From positions 762,854 to 826,853 of the forward strand of contig NZ_JAATJS010000002.1 in the NCBI RefSeq assembly GCF_011777495.1: a DNA stretch of 64,000 bases, given 5' to 3'. A model generated the notes under the pieces. It made no database searches, was not told the DNA's origin, and saw only the letters and a program-made list of their open reading frames with translations. A program made the position numbers and the translations under genes. The first letter of the stretch is position 1; each line of letters begins with the position of its first letter. Positions 47,488 through 56,696 of this stretch are shown one piece after another. The stretch is from Microvirga terricola. Lineage in GTDB: Bacteria > Pseudomonadota > Alphaproteobacteria > Rhizobiales > Beijerinckiaceae.

Positions 47488-47506
47488 CAATCAAATGTCG
47501 GGTTGG

Positions 47507-49957
47507 TCAGCGGATCGGGGCGGCGGAGGCCGTCCTGATCGGCTCCATCTCGGTTTTCACGAGATCGGAGGCGGCGGTAATGAGGTTTTCGATGGAAATC
47601 GGACGGAACTCGAATGTCACGCGGTGCTTTCCGGCGGGCACTTCGACGCCACGGAAGAGAAGGTTGGCGCGCAGCATGGGCTGGCGCTCGCCATCGACGG
47701 TCACTTCCCAACCCGGATAGAAGATGTCGTGCAGGACGAGCACGCCAGCTTCGCTGTTATCCACGTCGATGACGACGGAATTGCGGCGATAGCTGACGAC
47801 GGTTGCCTTGCCCTTGGCGTCGTCCGGTGTGGCGCCCGCCGCGGTCGAGCCGTAGCGGCTTTTAAGCAGCGGCATGCTGTTGTCGTCGATCAACACTTCC
47901 GTCTGGCGGTTGAACTCGGGCAACTCGTCCTGGTCGAGAATGGCCTCGGAATCCACCGCGCTCACCTGATGCGCCACATAGGCCCGCGGGGTCGAGGGGT
48001 TCAGCCGATAAATCCACATGCGGCCGGTGCCATAGACGATCTCGGCTCCGGTGAGGCGGGGGAAGTGGCGCGGCAGGCGTTCGATAGGCCGGTCGAGCAC
48101 GAGATATTCGAGGCCCAGAAGGCTTGCGAGTTCGCACTTGTAGCCCCGGAAAGTCGCCGGGAATTGCCGCAAATTGGGGTCCTCGGCGTTCTCGCCCGGT
48201 CCGATGGCGCGCTCGTAATCGGCGAGGCGAAGCGGGTTGTAGCCGATGATGTCCTCGATCTCGAGAACCATGGAGGCATTCTGCCAGGGGCCGCTCAGGC
48301 CCAAAATCTCCACGCGCGGATACTGGCCCTGGGCATGGCGCTCATTGAGTTCGCGCTTCAGGATCTGGAGACCCTGGAGCTGTTCGGGCGGAAGCTGGCG
48401 GAAGACCGCGTAGCGTCCCGCCGGTTCCGCGTTGAGGGCGGAGGCGGCGTGGCGGGAGATCAGTTCTCCGCCGGTCAAGGTGATGAGGCAGAGCGCGACC
48501 GCCTCGCGCCAGCGGGCCCTGCCGCTGGTCTTGAGAAGCACACTCATGGCGAGGGCGGCGGTGAAGAGCCCGAGGGCGATCTCGCTCAGGGCCGAGGAGA
48601 CATGCCCCGCCTGCACAGCGAAGACCATGGCGCTGGCAATCGCCGCGATGACGAGCCCGACCGCGAGCATCGGCAGCAGGACCCAGAACTTGCCAAGCGC
48701 GCTCCTGCTCCAGCGTGGCAGACCCTCTGTCACATAGCGATGGACGAGATAGCCGACGGAGAAGGCAAGCGCGATGTTGACGAGGAAGGTCGCATCCGCC
48801 GGGCGGCGATAGAGGTCCACGCCGGGCAGGTGATCGAAAATCACCTCGAAGCCGGGCGTATAGCGTCCGAGCGCATAGAGAAGGGTGAGAATGCCGAACA
48901 CCAGGAAGAAGCGGAACTCACGGGCGAACAGACGCCCACCCGCCACGCCGTGCCAGATCAGGAACAGGGCCGGCAGCGTTCCGATGAAGAGGTAGTTGGT
49001 CGCCCGGTCGGTCCAGGTCCCTTCGGCCAGACTGTGCCAGTCAGGTCCCCAATAGTCATAGGTCCAGCGGAGCGAACCAAACACGTTGCCGAACAGGATC
49101 GTGGCGAGGCTCTCCGGCGGGAGCGAGCCCATGGCCGCCACGCCGAAGCCGAAGGACGGGCGCGTAGACGTCGCCAGGAACTGCATGGTGAGGACCACCG
49201 GCACGGCCAGCAGCCCACCGCCGACTGCGCCCATCGTCAGAAGTAACGGCAGGCGCGAGGCGAGATAGGACAGCGGCTTCTCGGCGGTGAAAATCCGGTG
49301 CAGGGCGACCGCAATCAGCGTCAGGGCGCAGAGGAACGCCACTTGATCCCGCCCGATGGTCATGAGCGCGCCGGTGACCGCGAAGAGCACGCCGAAGCGA
49401 TAGGACCGGCGGTCGAGCGCCTCTTCCAGCAACCAGAGCGCCAGCGGGAAGAAGCCGTAGCTGAGAATGATGCCGGTATGCTGGAGCCGCGCCGTGGCAG
49501 AGCCGCCAAGCATGAAGATGATGGCGGCGACGACCGCGCCGGCGGGATGCCAGCCGCGGCGTCGGAAGAGCGGAACGAAGGCCAGCGTGCCGGGCAGGAA
49601 ATGGGCGAACACGACCACATCGAAAAGCTGCATGGATGGGGCCGGCACGAGCCAACCGAACAGCAGCATAGAGGGCGTGAAAAGCAGGGATTGCGGGTCG
49701 GCGGCGGAGGGGTGCCCGCCGAAATGGTAGGGGTTCCAGAGCGGCAATTCGCCGTGGGCAAGGGCGGCCCCGAGATAGCGCAGGGTGGGGTAGAACTGGT
49801 TCTTGGAATCCCACGGAACGACCGAGCCGGTCAGCGGCCAGATGGAAGCAGCAATCGCCCAAACGGCGAGGATGAGGCCGAACGCGATCAGCGTTTGCCG
49901 CCGGGACCAGATGTCGTCGGCCGGTCCGTTATCGATTGCGGGGGACGATGTGTGCAT
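47507..49957 (-). CDS. YfhO-like polytopic membrane protein
   Basis: 816 residues with about 12 hydrophobic segments. The first loop has VVPWDSKNQFYPTLRYLGA, then LWNPYHFGGHPSAADPQSLL, and a soluble C-terminal beta domain ends in DIFYPGWEVTVDGERQPM and AGKHRVTFEFRP, hallmarks of the YfhO family related to GT-C lipid-linked sugar transferases. Substrate unknown. Operon start; next gene encodes the secreted repeat protein. Confidence 0.85.
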   Translation of the reverse strand: MHTSSPAIDNGPADDIWSRRQTLIAFGLILAVWAIAASIWPLTGSVVPWDSKNQFYPTLRYLGAALAHGELPLWNPYHFGGHPSAADPQSLLFTPSMLLFGWLVPAPSMQLFDVVVFAHFLPGTLAFVPLFRRRGWHPAGAVVAAIIFMLGGSATARLQHTGIILSYGFFPLALWLLEEALDRRSYRFGVLFAVTGALMTIGRDQVAFLCALTLIAVALHRIFTAEKPLSYLASRLPLLLTMGAVGGGLLAVPVVLTMQFLATSTRPSFGFGVAAMGSLPPESLATILFGNVFGSLRWTYDYWGPDWHSLAEGTWTDRATNYLFIGTLPALFLIWHGVAGGRLFAREFRFFLVFGILTLLYALGRYTPGFEVIFDHLPGVDLYRRPADATFLVNIALAFSVGYLVHRYVTEGLPRWSRSALGKFWVLLPMLAVGLVIAAIASAMVFAVQAGHVSSALSEIALGLFTAALAMSVLLKTSGRARWREAVALCLITLTGGELISRHAASALNAEPAGRYAVFRQLPPEQLQGLQILKRELNERHAQGQYPRVEILGLSGPWQNASMVLEIEDIIGYNPLRLADYERAIGPGENAEDPNLRQFPATFRGYKCELASLLGLEYLVLDRPIERLPRHFPRLTGAEIVYGTGRMWIYRLNPSTPRAYVAHQVSAVDSEAILDQDELPEFNRQTEVLIDDNSMPLLKSRYGSTAAGATPDDAKGKATVVSYRRNSVVIDVDNSEAGVLVLHDIFYPGWEVTVDGERQPMLRANLLFRGVEVPAGKHRVTFEFRPISIENLITAASDLVKTEMEPIRTASAAPIR

Positions 49958-50263
49958 GTTCTTTAACGCGGCGCTCCGCCAAAAGGACCGATCGGCGCAC
50001 GACTCCCGCTTGCGAGCTAAGGCGCGCCGCCCGAAGGGCCGGAACGCTCCCGTCGCTCGCCAAAGGTCGGAAACCTGCTTGGCGTGTCACCACACTCCCC
50101 CTATACATCCGTTGCTGTTCTTCGCGGCAACGGTCAAGCTTGGGAACGCCCGCGCTTCCTCAACCGCATCAAGACGGCGAGACCATGGCAAGCCTGCGGG
50201 CTCGCCTCGTTTTCGGACACCCGCACGCATTCTTTCACATTATTCACGCCGAATGAAGGTCCT
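49958..50263. other. 306-base gene-free stretch with two hairpins
   Basis: Lies between the divergent YfhO-like and nitroreductase genes. No convincing ORF. Two possible hairpins: GCCAA/TTGGC at 50059-50083 with an inner AGGT/ACCT stem, and CCGTTGC/GCAACGG at 50109-50133. Could be 5' leader structure or a small RNA. No SRP or RNase P core sequence was found. Confidence 0.4.
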
Positions 50264-50827
50264 ATGAACGACAGTCTTTCCCGCCTTCAGCAGCGCCGTT
50301 CGGTTCCGGTGCGCTGGCTGGGCGAACCCGGCCCGAGCCCGTCCGAGGTCGAAACGCTCCTCACCGTCGCGTCCCGCGTGCCGGACCACGGCAAGCTGGT
50401 GCCTTGGCGCTTCATCGTCATCGAGGGCGAGGCGCGCCAGCGTCTGGGAGAGGTTCTGGTCAAGGCCTTTCAGGCGGACCAGCCTGAGGCGGACCCCGAA
50501 AAGGTGGAGACCGAACGCAATCGCTTCGCGCAGGCGCCGCTCGTAGTTGCCGTCGTGTCGCGAGTGGTCCCGCACGTGAAGATCCCCGATTGGGAGCAGG
50601 TGCTCTCGGCCGGCGCTGTGTGCATGAACCTCCTGAACGCCGCGAACGCGCTGGGCTACGGCGCATCATGGCTGACCGGCTGGGCGGCGTTCGACCGGCG
50701 CGTGCTCGATGTACTCGGTCTCGCGCCCGACGAACGGATTGCCGGTTACGTCCACATCGGGACGGCGAAGGAGATCCCCATCGACCGGCCCCGGCCAGCG
50801 CTCGGCGACATCGTCACGCGATTCTGA
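50264..50827 (+). CDS. Nitroreductase family protein (YdjA-like)
   Basis: 187 residues from ATG 50264. FMN-binding RRSVPVRWLGEPGPS, ASRVPDHGKLVPWRFIVIEG and SAGAVCMNLLNAANALGYGASWLTGW match the YdjA-type group. NAD(P)H-dependent reductase of unknown substrate. Followed 8 bases on by a flavin reductase-like gene, likely the same operon. Confidence 0.9.
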   Translation: MNDSLSRLQQRRSVPVRWLGEPGPSPSEVETLLTVASRVPDHGKLVPWRFIVIEGEARQRLGEVLVKAFQADQPEADPEKVETERNRFAQAPLVVAVVSRVVPHVKIPDWEQVLSAGAVCMNLLNAANALGYGASWLTGWAAFDRRVLDVLGLAPDERIAGYVHIGTAKEIPIDRPRPALGDIVTRF

Positions 50828-50835
50828 GCGGGCGC

Positions 50836-51444
50836 ATGTTCTACGAAACCGCCGCGAACACTCACGGCCTGCCGCACGATCCTTTCAAGGCGCTGGTCTC
50901 GCCGCGTCCCATCGGGTGGATCACGACCATCAGCGCGAAGGGGGAGGTGAACCTCTCGCCCTATTCCTTCTTTAACGCGGTGTCGGAAAAGCCCCACATG
51001 GTGGCGTTCTCCTCGTCCGGGCGGAAGGATGCGGTGACATTTGCGGAGGAGACGAAGGAATTCGTCTGCAACCTCGCGACCTTCGACCTGCGCGAGGAGA
51101 TGAATGCGACATCCGCGCCTCTCCCGCGCGGCGAAAATGAAATGATCCATGCGGGCCTCGCCGCTGCGCCCTCAAGACTCGTGAAGCCGCCGCGCGTCGC
51201 GAACGCACCTGCGGCGCTCGAATGCAAATGGCTCCAGACAGTCCCGCTGGTGCCGATGGGAGGCGGGGAACCGGGCTATTATCTCGTGATTGGGCAGGTC
51301 GTCGGCATCTATATCGATGACCGCTTCATCATCGACGGCCTCGTCGACACCGCCGCCATGCGCCCCATCGCGCGTTCGGGTTACCGCGACTATTTCGTCG
51401 CGACGCCGGAGACGAAGTTTTCGCTGAAAAGGCCGGGGACTTGA
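50836..51444 (+). CDS. Flavin reductase family protein (DIM6/NTAB)
   Basis: 202 residues from ATG 50836. SPRPIGWITTISAKGEVNLS and FNAVSEKPHMVAFSSSG are FMN-binding features; a long C-terminal region follows. Belongs to the DIM6/NTAB-type group of flavin reductases, unlike the shorter flavin reductase at 14128. Second gene of the nitroreductase unit. Confidence 0.88.
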   Translation: MFYETAANTHGLPHDPFKALVSPRPIGWITTISAKGEVNLSPYSFFNAVSEKPHMVAFSSSGRKDAVTFAEETKEFVCNLATFDLREEMNATSAPLPRGENEMIHAGLAAAPSRLVKPPRVANAPAALECKWLQTVPLVPMGGGEPGYYLVIGQVVGIYIDDRFIIDGLVDTAAMRPIARSGYRDYFVATPETKFSLKRPGT

Positions 51445-51460
51445 AGGTCTGGAGGAGCGT

Positions 51461-51769
51461 ATGACGCCCGAAGTACCAGTCCGCATCGTGTGGTTAGGAG
51501 AGCGGGCGAACAGGCCGCCCCCAGGTCCGACGTGGTCATCTCCGGCTCTTTTCGAGCATCAAGGTGAGGCATGGCCCGGCGAGGAACCGATATGGAGCGT
51601 AGTCCTTCGCTTTGCGGGTCCCCGAGGCGGGGCATCGCAAGACGGCTATGCCCGGTTCCTGGTTGAGGGCGCTCCTCACGAATGGCTCTCCCGCTATAGC
51701 TGCACGCTCTACGACGGGGCACGTCCTGTCGCCCGGGTCATCCCCAGGACGCCAAAGCCGTCGTCCTGA
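51461..51769 (+). CDS. Hypothetical protein
   Basis: 102 residues from ATG 51461 with a good GGAGGAG eight bases upstream and only 16 bases after the flavin reductase gene, so probably same operon. Contains FEHQGEAWPGEEPIWSVVLR and VEGAPHEWLSRYSCTLYDG; no family recognised. Confidence 0.6.
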   Translation: MTPEVPVRIVWLGERANRPPPGPTWSSPALFEHQGEAWPGEEPIWSVVLRFAGPRGGASQDGYARFLVEGAPHEWLSRYSCTLYDGARPVARVIPRTPKPSS

Positions 51770-51786
51770 GGCCGAAGAGGGACGCT

Positions 51787-52359
51787 CTAGCCAGTTGCTC
51801 TCTGAACTTCTTTGTCTTTGAGCGCCCGGTTCCAAGCTTCCTTGCTCAAACGGAAGCACATTCCCTCGGAAGGCGTGCCCGACAAATTCAGTGTCGCATT
51901 ATAGACATGCTCCGCACCGAGCTTGGCCGTGGCTTTCTGTGAGCGGATGTTGGTCGGGGCGATGTGAAACCACACCTCGGAGAAGGTCTGGAAGGCGTGG
52001 TCCAGCATGAGGCGTTTGACTTCGAAATTCGTCCCGCCGCCCCAATAGGCATGATTGAGGAAGGTGAAGCCGATCGACATGCTGTCCGGCTGATCCGGCG
52101 CCACGTAGTACCGCGAGCAGCCGATGATCTTGTCCGATTGCCGGTCGATGACGACGAGCGTGCTTTTGGTCTCGAGCAAGAACTCGAAATATTTCTCGAA
52201 GACGTCTCTCTTGTAGCGATCCTTTGCCGGGTGCCCTGCCCAAACTTCGGGACGTCCTGCAGCAGCGAACAAGCCGTTCAAGTCTTCGCGTCTCAAAGGC
52301 CTGAGTTCGAGCAAGCTTGATTGAAGCTTCGGCTGAGCGTCGAAATCGGCTCTGATCAT
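51787..52359 (-). CDS. GNAT family N-acetyltransferase (RimJ/RimL-like)
   Basis: 190 residues. LLELRPLRREDLNGLFAAAG at the start, IIGCSRYYVA, YWGGGTNFEVKRLMLDHAFQ and NIRSQKATAKLGAEH are typical of the RimJ/RimL type. May acetylate an amine or small molecule; substrate unknown. Downstream of the CoA lyase gene. Confidence 0.87.
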   Translation of the reverse strand: MIRADFDAQPKLQSSLLELRPLRREDLNGLFAAAGRPEVWAGHPAKDRYKRDVFEKYFEFLLETKSTLVVIDRQSDKIIGCSRYYVAPDQPDSMSIGFTFLNHAYWGGGTNFEVKRLMLDHAFQTFSEVWFHIAPTNIRSQKATAKLGAEHVYNATLNLSGTPSEGMCFRLSKEAWNRALKDKEVQRATG

Positions 52360-52364
52360 GGCCG

Positions 52365-53228
52365 TTAGACTCTGTTGAGGAGGCGCTGCGCCCGCAAGAG
52401 ATGTGGCCGATCCAGCATTTCGCCGTTGACGCCGACCACGCCGGCGCCGGGATTGGCCTCGAAGGCTGCAATGACCGTGCCGGCGCGCTCAATGGCCTCG
52501 GGGGATGGCGTGAAGGCGGCATTGATGACGGGAACTTGCGCAGGATGGATCGCCATTTTTGCGACGAAGCCGTCGCGGCGCGCGGCGCGGCATTCGGCTT
52601 CCAGGCCCTCCATGTCGCGAAAGTTGGTGTAGACGGAATCGATGGTGTCCACCGACGCGGCGGCGGCCCCCAAAAGCGTCAGTGAGCGGGCGAGGCGATA
52701 GGGCTCCGTATAGGCTCCCGTTTCATCGCGGTTGGTCTCCGCGCCGAGATCGGCGGAAAGGTCCTCGCCGCCCCAGGTGATGCCCATGAGGCGATGGCTC
52801 GCGCCTGCGAAGGTGCCAAGCGCGAAGACGCCGGCCGCGTTTTCCGTCGCGATGGCGAGAATGCGGGTGCCACCGTCCTCCAGCCCAAACTCGGCCTCGC
52901 GCACGGCGAGCTTCGCGCCGAGATGCGAGACGTCCACACCTCCGACTGTCTTCGGCAACACGACGCCCTCGGGTGCCGCGGCCATCACGCCGTCGAGGTC
53001 CTCATCGACGAGGCCCGTCGTGAGCCCGTTGACGCGCACGAAAAGGCGCGGCCTGTCGCTCTTGCCGCGATGCTCGCGCACGAACGCTGCCGTGACGCGC
53101 CTTGCTTCCTCCTTCGCGCTAAGCGCGACGGAATCCTCAAGATCGATGATGAGCACATCCGCGCCGGAGCTGAGCGCCTTTTCCAGCTTCTTGGGGCTGT
53201 CGCCGGGAACGAAGAGGAGGGACCGCAT
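52365..53228 (-). CDS. HpcH/HpaI-aldolase-type CoA ester lyase (CitE/Mcl family)
   Basis: 287 residues from ATG 53228. MRSLLFVPGDSPKKLEKAL, DVLIIDLEDSVALSAKEEAR and GGEDLSADLGAETNRDETG are typical of malyl-/citramalyl-CoA lyases. ATG overlaps the MaoC stop (TGATG) so the two are translationally coupled. The pair could handle a methylmalyl/mesaconyl-CoA-type intermediate; substrate is inferred only. Confidence 0.88.
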   Translation of the reverse strand: MRSLLFVPGDSPKKLEKALSSGADVLIIDLEDSVALSAKEEARRVTAAFVREHRGKSDRPRLFVRVNGLTTGLVDEDLDGVMAAAPEGVVLPKTVGGVDVSHLGAKLAVREAEFGLEDGGTRILAIATENAAGVFALGTFAGASHRLMGITWGGEDLSADLGAETNRDETGAYTEPYRLARSLTLLGAAAASVDTIDSVYTNFRDMEGLEAECRAARRDGFVAKMAIHPAQVPVINAAFTPSPEAIERAGTVIAAFEANPGAGVVGVNGEMLDRPHLLRAQRLLNRV

Positions 53229-53710
53229 CAGGCGCTCCGTTTGCGCATGAAAGCCTGCCGCCGGCATTCGGCGACAAGCGTGCCGTCCTGCTTATAGGCC
53301 CGATGGATGAACTCGACGATGCCCGCATCCGACCGCGATTTCGACTCACGCTTGGCGGCGATTTCCGTTGTCGCGTTGATGGTGTCGCCCTCGAAGAGCG
53401 GAGCGGGGAATTTCACGTCCGTCATGCCGAGATTGGCGATGGTGGTACCGACCGTCGTGTCGTTGACCGAAATGCCGATCATGAGACCCAGCGTGAAAAG
53501 GGAATTCATCAGCGGCTTTCCCCATTCCGTTTCCGTCGCGCAGAAATGCGCGTCGATGTGGAGCGGTTGAGGGTTCAGCGTCATGTTGGAAAAGAGCATG
53601 TTGTCCATCTGCGTCACCGTCCGCGTCAGGCGGTGTTTGATGGTGGTGCCGACAGCAAAGTCCTCGAAGTAGAGGCCGCCGCGGGGATGCCTTGTGCTCT
53701 CGTCGATCAT
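53228..53710 (-). CDS. MaoC family hot-dog dehydratase
   Basis: 160 residues. GGLYFEDFAVGTTIKHRLTR, NPQPLHIDAHFCATETEWG and GMTDVKFPAPLFEGDTI have the MaoC hydratase motif with D/H catalytic pair (here in PQPLHIDAHF). First gene of a two-gene unit with the CoA lyase. Smaller than the fused two-hot-dog mesaconyl-CoA hydratase. Confidence 0.88.
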   Translation of the reverse strand: MIDESTRHPRGGLYFEDFAVGTTIKHRLTRTVTQMDNMLFSNMTLNPQPLHIDAHFCATETEWGKPLMNSLFTLGLMIGISVNDTTVGTTIANLGMTDVKFPAPLFEGDTINATTEIAAKRESKSRSDAGIVEFIHRAYKQDGTLVAECRRQAFMRKRSA

Positions 53711-53761
53711 GAGACGGTCCTTTGTCCTCGCCTTGCTTTTATGGGGTCCGCTGTTCAGCTC

Positions 53762-54532
53762 TCAACCGAACTGTTCGCGCAGGATGCGCTCGTCCAGGCT
53801 GTGGCCGGGGTCGTGCAGCATCACGAGATCGACGCTGCGGTCGAGCGCCGCCTCCACCCGCGAGACGTTGCGGAACTCGGTGTGGTCTGCGACCGCGCTC
53901 ACGGGGCGGTTTTCGGGATCCAGGACTTCGATCTGGATGCGAGCGTAATCCGGCAGCAGCGCGCCGCGCCAGCGACGGGGGCGGAAGGCGGAAATCGGGG
54001 TCAGCGCCAGAAGCGGCGCGGTCAGGGGCAGGATCGGTCCGTTGACCGAGAGATTGTAGGCGGTCGAGCCAGCGGGCGTGGCGATCAGGATTCCGTCGGC
54101 GCTCAGTTCGTCGATCCGCACCCGCGAATCGACGCTCACGCGCAGCTTGGCCGCCTGATAGGTCTGCCGCAGCATGGAGACTTCATTGATCGCGCGGGCC
54201 GTATGCGCCTGGCCCTTCATGTCCCAGGCGACCATGAGAAGGGGGTGAACCACGCTGCGCTGCGCCGTCTCGAGGCGCTCGAACAGTTCGTCCTCCCGGA
54301 AGTCGTTCATCAGGAAGCCGATGGTGCCCTTGTTCATGCCGTAGATGGGCTTGCCTGTCCCCATGAAGCGATGAAGGGTTTGCAGCATCAGGCCGTCGCC
54401 GCCCAGCGCGACGACGACGTCTGCCTCATCCGGCCCCACGCTGGCATAGCGCTGCTGGAGCACCTGAAGGGCGCTCTGAGCGTCCGGCGTCGGGGACGCG
54501 ACGAATGCGACGGTGTTGAAACGGCGGGCCAT
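53762..54532 (-). CDS. nadK: NAD kinase
   Basis: Makes NADP from NAD. 256 residues; GGDG motif in [32 protein letters not shown] and the [15 protein letters not shown] segment near the C-terminus. Start ATG 54532. Divergent from cutA. Confidence 0.95.
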   Translation of the reverse strand: MARRFNTVAFVASPTPDAQSALQVLQQRYASVGPDEADVVVALGGDGLMLQTLHRFMGTGKPIYGMNKGTIGFLMNDFREDELFERLETAQRSVVHPLLMVAWDMKGQAHTARAINEVSMLRQTYQAAKLRVSVDSRVRIDELSADGILIATPAGSTAYNLSVNGPILPLTAPLLALTPISAFRPRRWRGALLPDYARIQIEVLDPENRPVSAVADHTEFRNVSRVEAALDRSVDLVMLHDPGHSLDERILREQFG

Positions 54533-54582
54533 GCCCAGATACCCTTATGCCACCCGAACCAGTGCGGAAGGACAGGCATAGC

Positions 54583-54906
54583 ATGGAGAGGCCACTGCTC
54601 GTCTATACGACCTTTCCCGATGTCGACACCGCATTGTCGATTGGGGAAACGTTGGTCCGCGACCGCCTGATCGCCTGCATCAACATCCTGCCCGGCATGA
54701 TCTCCCTCTATGCCTGGCAGGGAGAGATCGAGCGCGGCCACGAGGCGGTCGCCATCCTCAAGACCCGCAAGGCCTTGCAGGCCGAAGTGCACGAGGCGCT
54801 AAAGACGCGCCATCCCTATGATACGCCCGCCATTTTCTTCATCGAGCCGACCGGCGCGGACGGCGACACCATGGCGTGGCTTCTGGCGGAGACGGTCTCG
54901 GATTAA
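54583..54906 (+). CDS. cutA: Divalent cation tolerance protein CutA
   Basis: 107 residues from ATG 54583. LVYTTFPDVDTALSIGETL, ACINILPGMISLYAWQGEI and KTRHPYDTPAIFFIEPT are the family marks. Trimeric ferredoxin-like fold, proposed metal binder. The window's only metal-related gene here; role unclear. Confidence 0.95.
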   Translation: MERPLLVYTTFPDVDTALSIGETLVRDRLIACINILPGMISLYAWQGEIERGHEAVAILKTRKALQAEVHEALKTRHPYDTPAIFFIEPTGADGDTMAWLLAETVSD

Positions 54907-54925
54907 ATGGCCGCCGCGACCGCCT

Positions 54926-55477
54926 TCAGGGAAGGAGCCACGGCACGAACATGCCCGTCCGTGCCGCGTAAGCCCGGTATTCGTGCGCGAAGAAGCTTCG
55001 GGCGAATGTGGCCTCCTCCAGCAGGGCTGCTCGCAAGTAGAGGCAGGTCATTCCGACAAAGAACGCGAAGAGAAGGAGGCTTCCCGTCGCAACCGCTCCG
55101 GCCAGCCAGTAAAGCAGGCAGGACGAATAGAAGGGATGCCGCACGAGAGAATAGGGGCCCCGCGACAGGAGCTGAGCCGGCGTGTCGCCCGAAAATGCCA
55201 TAGGGAGCCGCGCGTCCTTCGTCTCGACAATCGCCCACCAGAGCAGGCCGAGCGCAACGGCGTAAAGGCCAAGGCCCAGCAAGAGAAAATCGTAAATGGG
55301 CTGGGTCAGGACGATATAGACCGTGGCAAGGACGCCGAGGGGCGTTAAGACGAAGATGAGCCACGCTCCGACGGGGCGCTCGCCCGTGTCCTGAAAATGC
55401 GTCCACGTGGACCAGACGAATCCGCCGAAGCCCGCTAGGCAGGCGGCGACGAGGAACAAGGTCGAGAGAAAAGACAA
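54926..55477 (-). CDS. Isoprenylcysteine methyltransferase-like membrane protein
   Basis: 183 residues with about five hydrophobic segments; GPYSLVRHPFYSSCLLYWLAG and FFAHEYRAYAARTGMFVPW are the ICMT/PEMT motifs, including the RHP segment and late Glu-Tyr. Could methylate a membrane lipid or a protein; unknown. A palindromic operator-like site lies 47-61 bases upstream. Confidence 0.85.
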   Translation of the reverse strand: MSFLSTLFLVAACLAGFGGFVWSTWTHFQDTGERPVGAWLIFVLTPLGVLATVYIVLTQPIYDFLLLGLGLYAVALGLLWWAIVETKDARLPMAFSGDTPAQLLSRGPYSLVRHPFYSSCLLYWLAGAVATGSLLLFAFFVGMTCLYLRAALLEEATFARSFFAHEYRAYAARTGMFVPWLLP

Positions 55478-55523
55478 CGGCTGCTCCGTCCGGGTCGGTA
55501 AACGGGGCGGAACCTATATATTG

Positions 55524-55538
55524 TATAGCAATGCTATA
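55524..55538. promoter_or_regulatory. Perfect palindrome upstream of the ICMT-like gene
   Basis: TATAGCA, one base, TGCTATA. Lies 47 bases before the start, next to a TACAAT-like -10 on the minus strand, so probably an operator in the promoter. Cognate regulator not identifiable. Confidence 0.5.
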
Positions 55539-55635
55539 ACAGCAACAGCAGGTTGCGTAATGCGTTGCGAAGCTGTTATTCCGTAAGTGAGCGGACCTCA
55601 GACCCGCAGGTGTTGAGGGGCTGAGGATCCCGGCC

Positions 55636-56604
55636 TCAGACCCCCGAGTTCCATTGCACCGGCACGAAGCGGAAGCCGCTGCCGTCCTTTGCGATATGGC
55701 CTGTGGCGGGGAAGGGGGCGTGATAGAACGCGACCTGGGCTTTCTCGGCTGCCGCCATGTCGAGCATCCGCCGCCTCGTGGCGCGGGCCACGTCGGCATC
55801 CATGTCGAAGATGGCGGACCAGTCGGGGTTGCGCACGAAAAGGGCCGGGTGGTTCGTCACGTCGGACATGACGATCAGCTTGCCCGCGCCCGACGAGAGC
55901 ATGAACGAGGTGTGGCCCGGCGTATGGCCCGGCGCGGCGATGCTGGTCAGGCCCGGCACGATCTCCTTGCCCGCCTCGTAGCGCTTCACGTCTTTGGCGA
56001 TGGGGCCGAACACGCGCCGCACGCCCTGGAACCCGCCCTTCATGGCATCGGGAGCCTGATTCATGCGGGCATCATCCATCCAGAAATCCCATTCGGCGGT
56101 GGGGACCAGAACCTCCGCCTTGGGGAAGACGGCAGTGCCGTCCTTCAACCTCAGCCCGTTGATGTGATCGCCGTGGAAATGACTGATGACGACCGTGTCG
56201 ACCTGCGCCGGGTCAAAGCCCGCAGCGCGGAAATTCGACATCCACAGGCCGGAGGTCGGCGCACCCGAATCCCCGTTACCGGTATCGATCAGGGTCAGGC
56301 GGCCATTCTGCTGAAGCACGAGCGTGGTGAAGGTGATCGACAGGGCCTCGGTCGAGAGAAAGGCGTCCTGCATCGCCTGCTGCACCTGCGCCAGCTCCGC
56401 ATTGCGGATGAAGCCTTCAAGCGGACGGCGGGCGAAGCCGTCCTGGATCGCGGTCACTTCGATATCGCCGACCTTGTAGCGATAGAAGCCGGGAGCCTGT
56501 CGCGATTGCTGCGGAGCGGGACTTTGCTGGGCCAAAACGGGGCCTCCCATCGGAGTGGCGGCAAGGGCGGTACTGGCGAGAACGGCGCGGCGCGTGATTG
56601 TCAT
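55636..56604 (-). CDS. Tat-exported MBL-fold metallo-hydrolase
   Basis: 322 residues. Twin-arginine motif TRRAVLAS precedes a signal sequence ending near VLA|QQSP, so periplasmic. Metallo-beta-lactamase motif SHFHGDHINGL, then the downstream APGHTPGHTSFML and SDVTNHPAL. Lactonase-, quorum-quencher- and detoxification-type roles are possible; substrate unknown. Start ATG 56604. Confidence 0.9.
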   Translation of the reverse strand: MTITRRAVLASTALAATPMGGPVLAQQSPAPQQSRQAPGFYRYKVGDIEVTAIQDGFARRPLEGFIRNAELAQVQQAMQDAFLSTEALSITFTTLVLQQNGRLTLIDTGNGDSGAPTSGLWMSNFRAAGFDPAQVDTVVISHFHGDHINGLRLKDGTAVFPKAEVLVPTAEWDFWMDDARMNQAPDAMKGGFQGVRRVFGPIAKDVKRYEAGKEIVPGLTSIAAPGHTPGHTSFMLSSGAGKLIVMSDVTNHPALFVRNPDWSAIFDMDADVARATRRRMLDMAAAEKAQVAFYHAPFPATGHIAKDGSGFRFVPVQWNSGV

Positions 56605-56696
56605 AGGTCAGCTCCCTGCATGGAGGCCAAAGGCTAGAATTCCCACAGACCCGCGCAAGAGCTTGGCCTTTCACAAGTCAGCGAGCAAGCGAAGGA

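Noticed and set aside
47324..49246. 640-codon plus frame opposite the YfhO-like gene
   Set aside because: Low-complexity Arg/Glu/Gly composition and no motif; YfhO-like reading has membrane segments and family C-terminus.
49958..50263. Possible SRP (4.5S) RNA gene
   Set aside because: Hairpins exist, but the conserved GGUCAGGUCC/GGAAGGAAGCAG core of the apical loop is absent on both strands.
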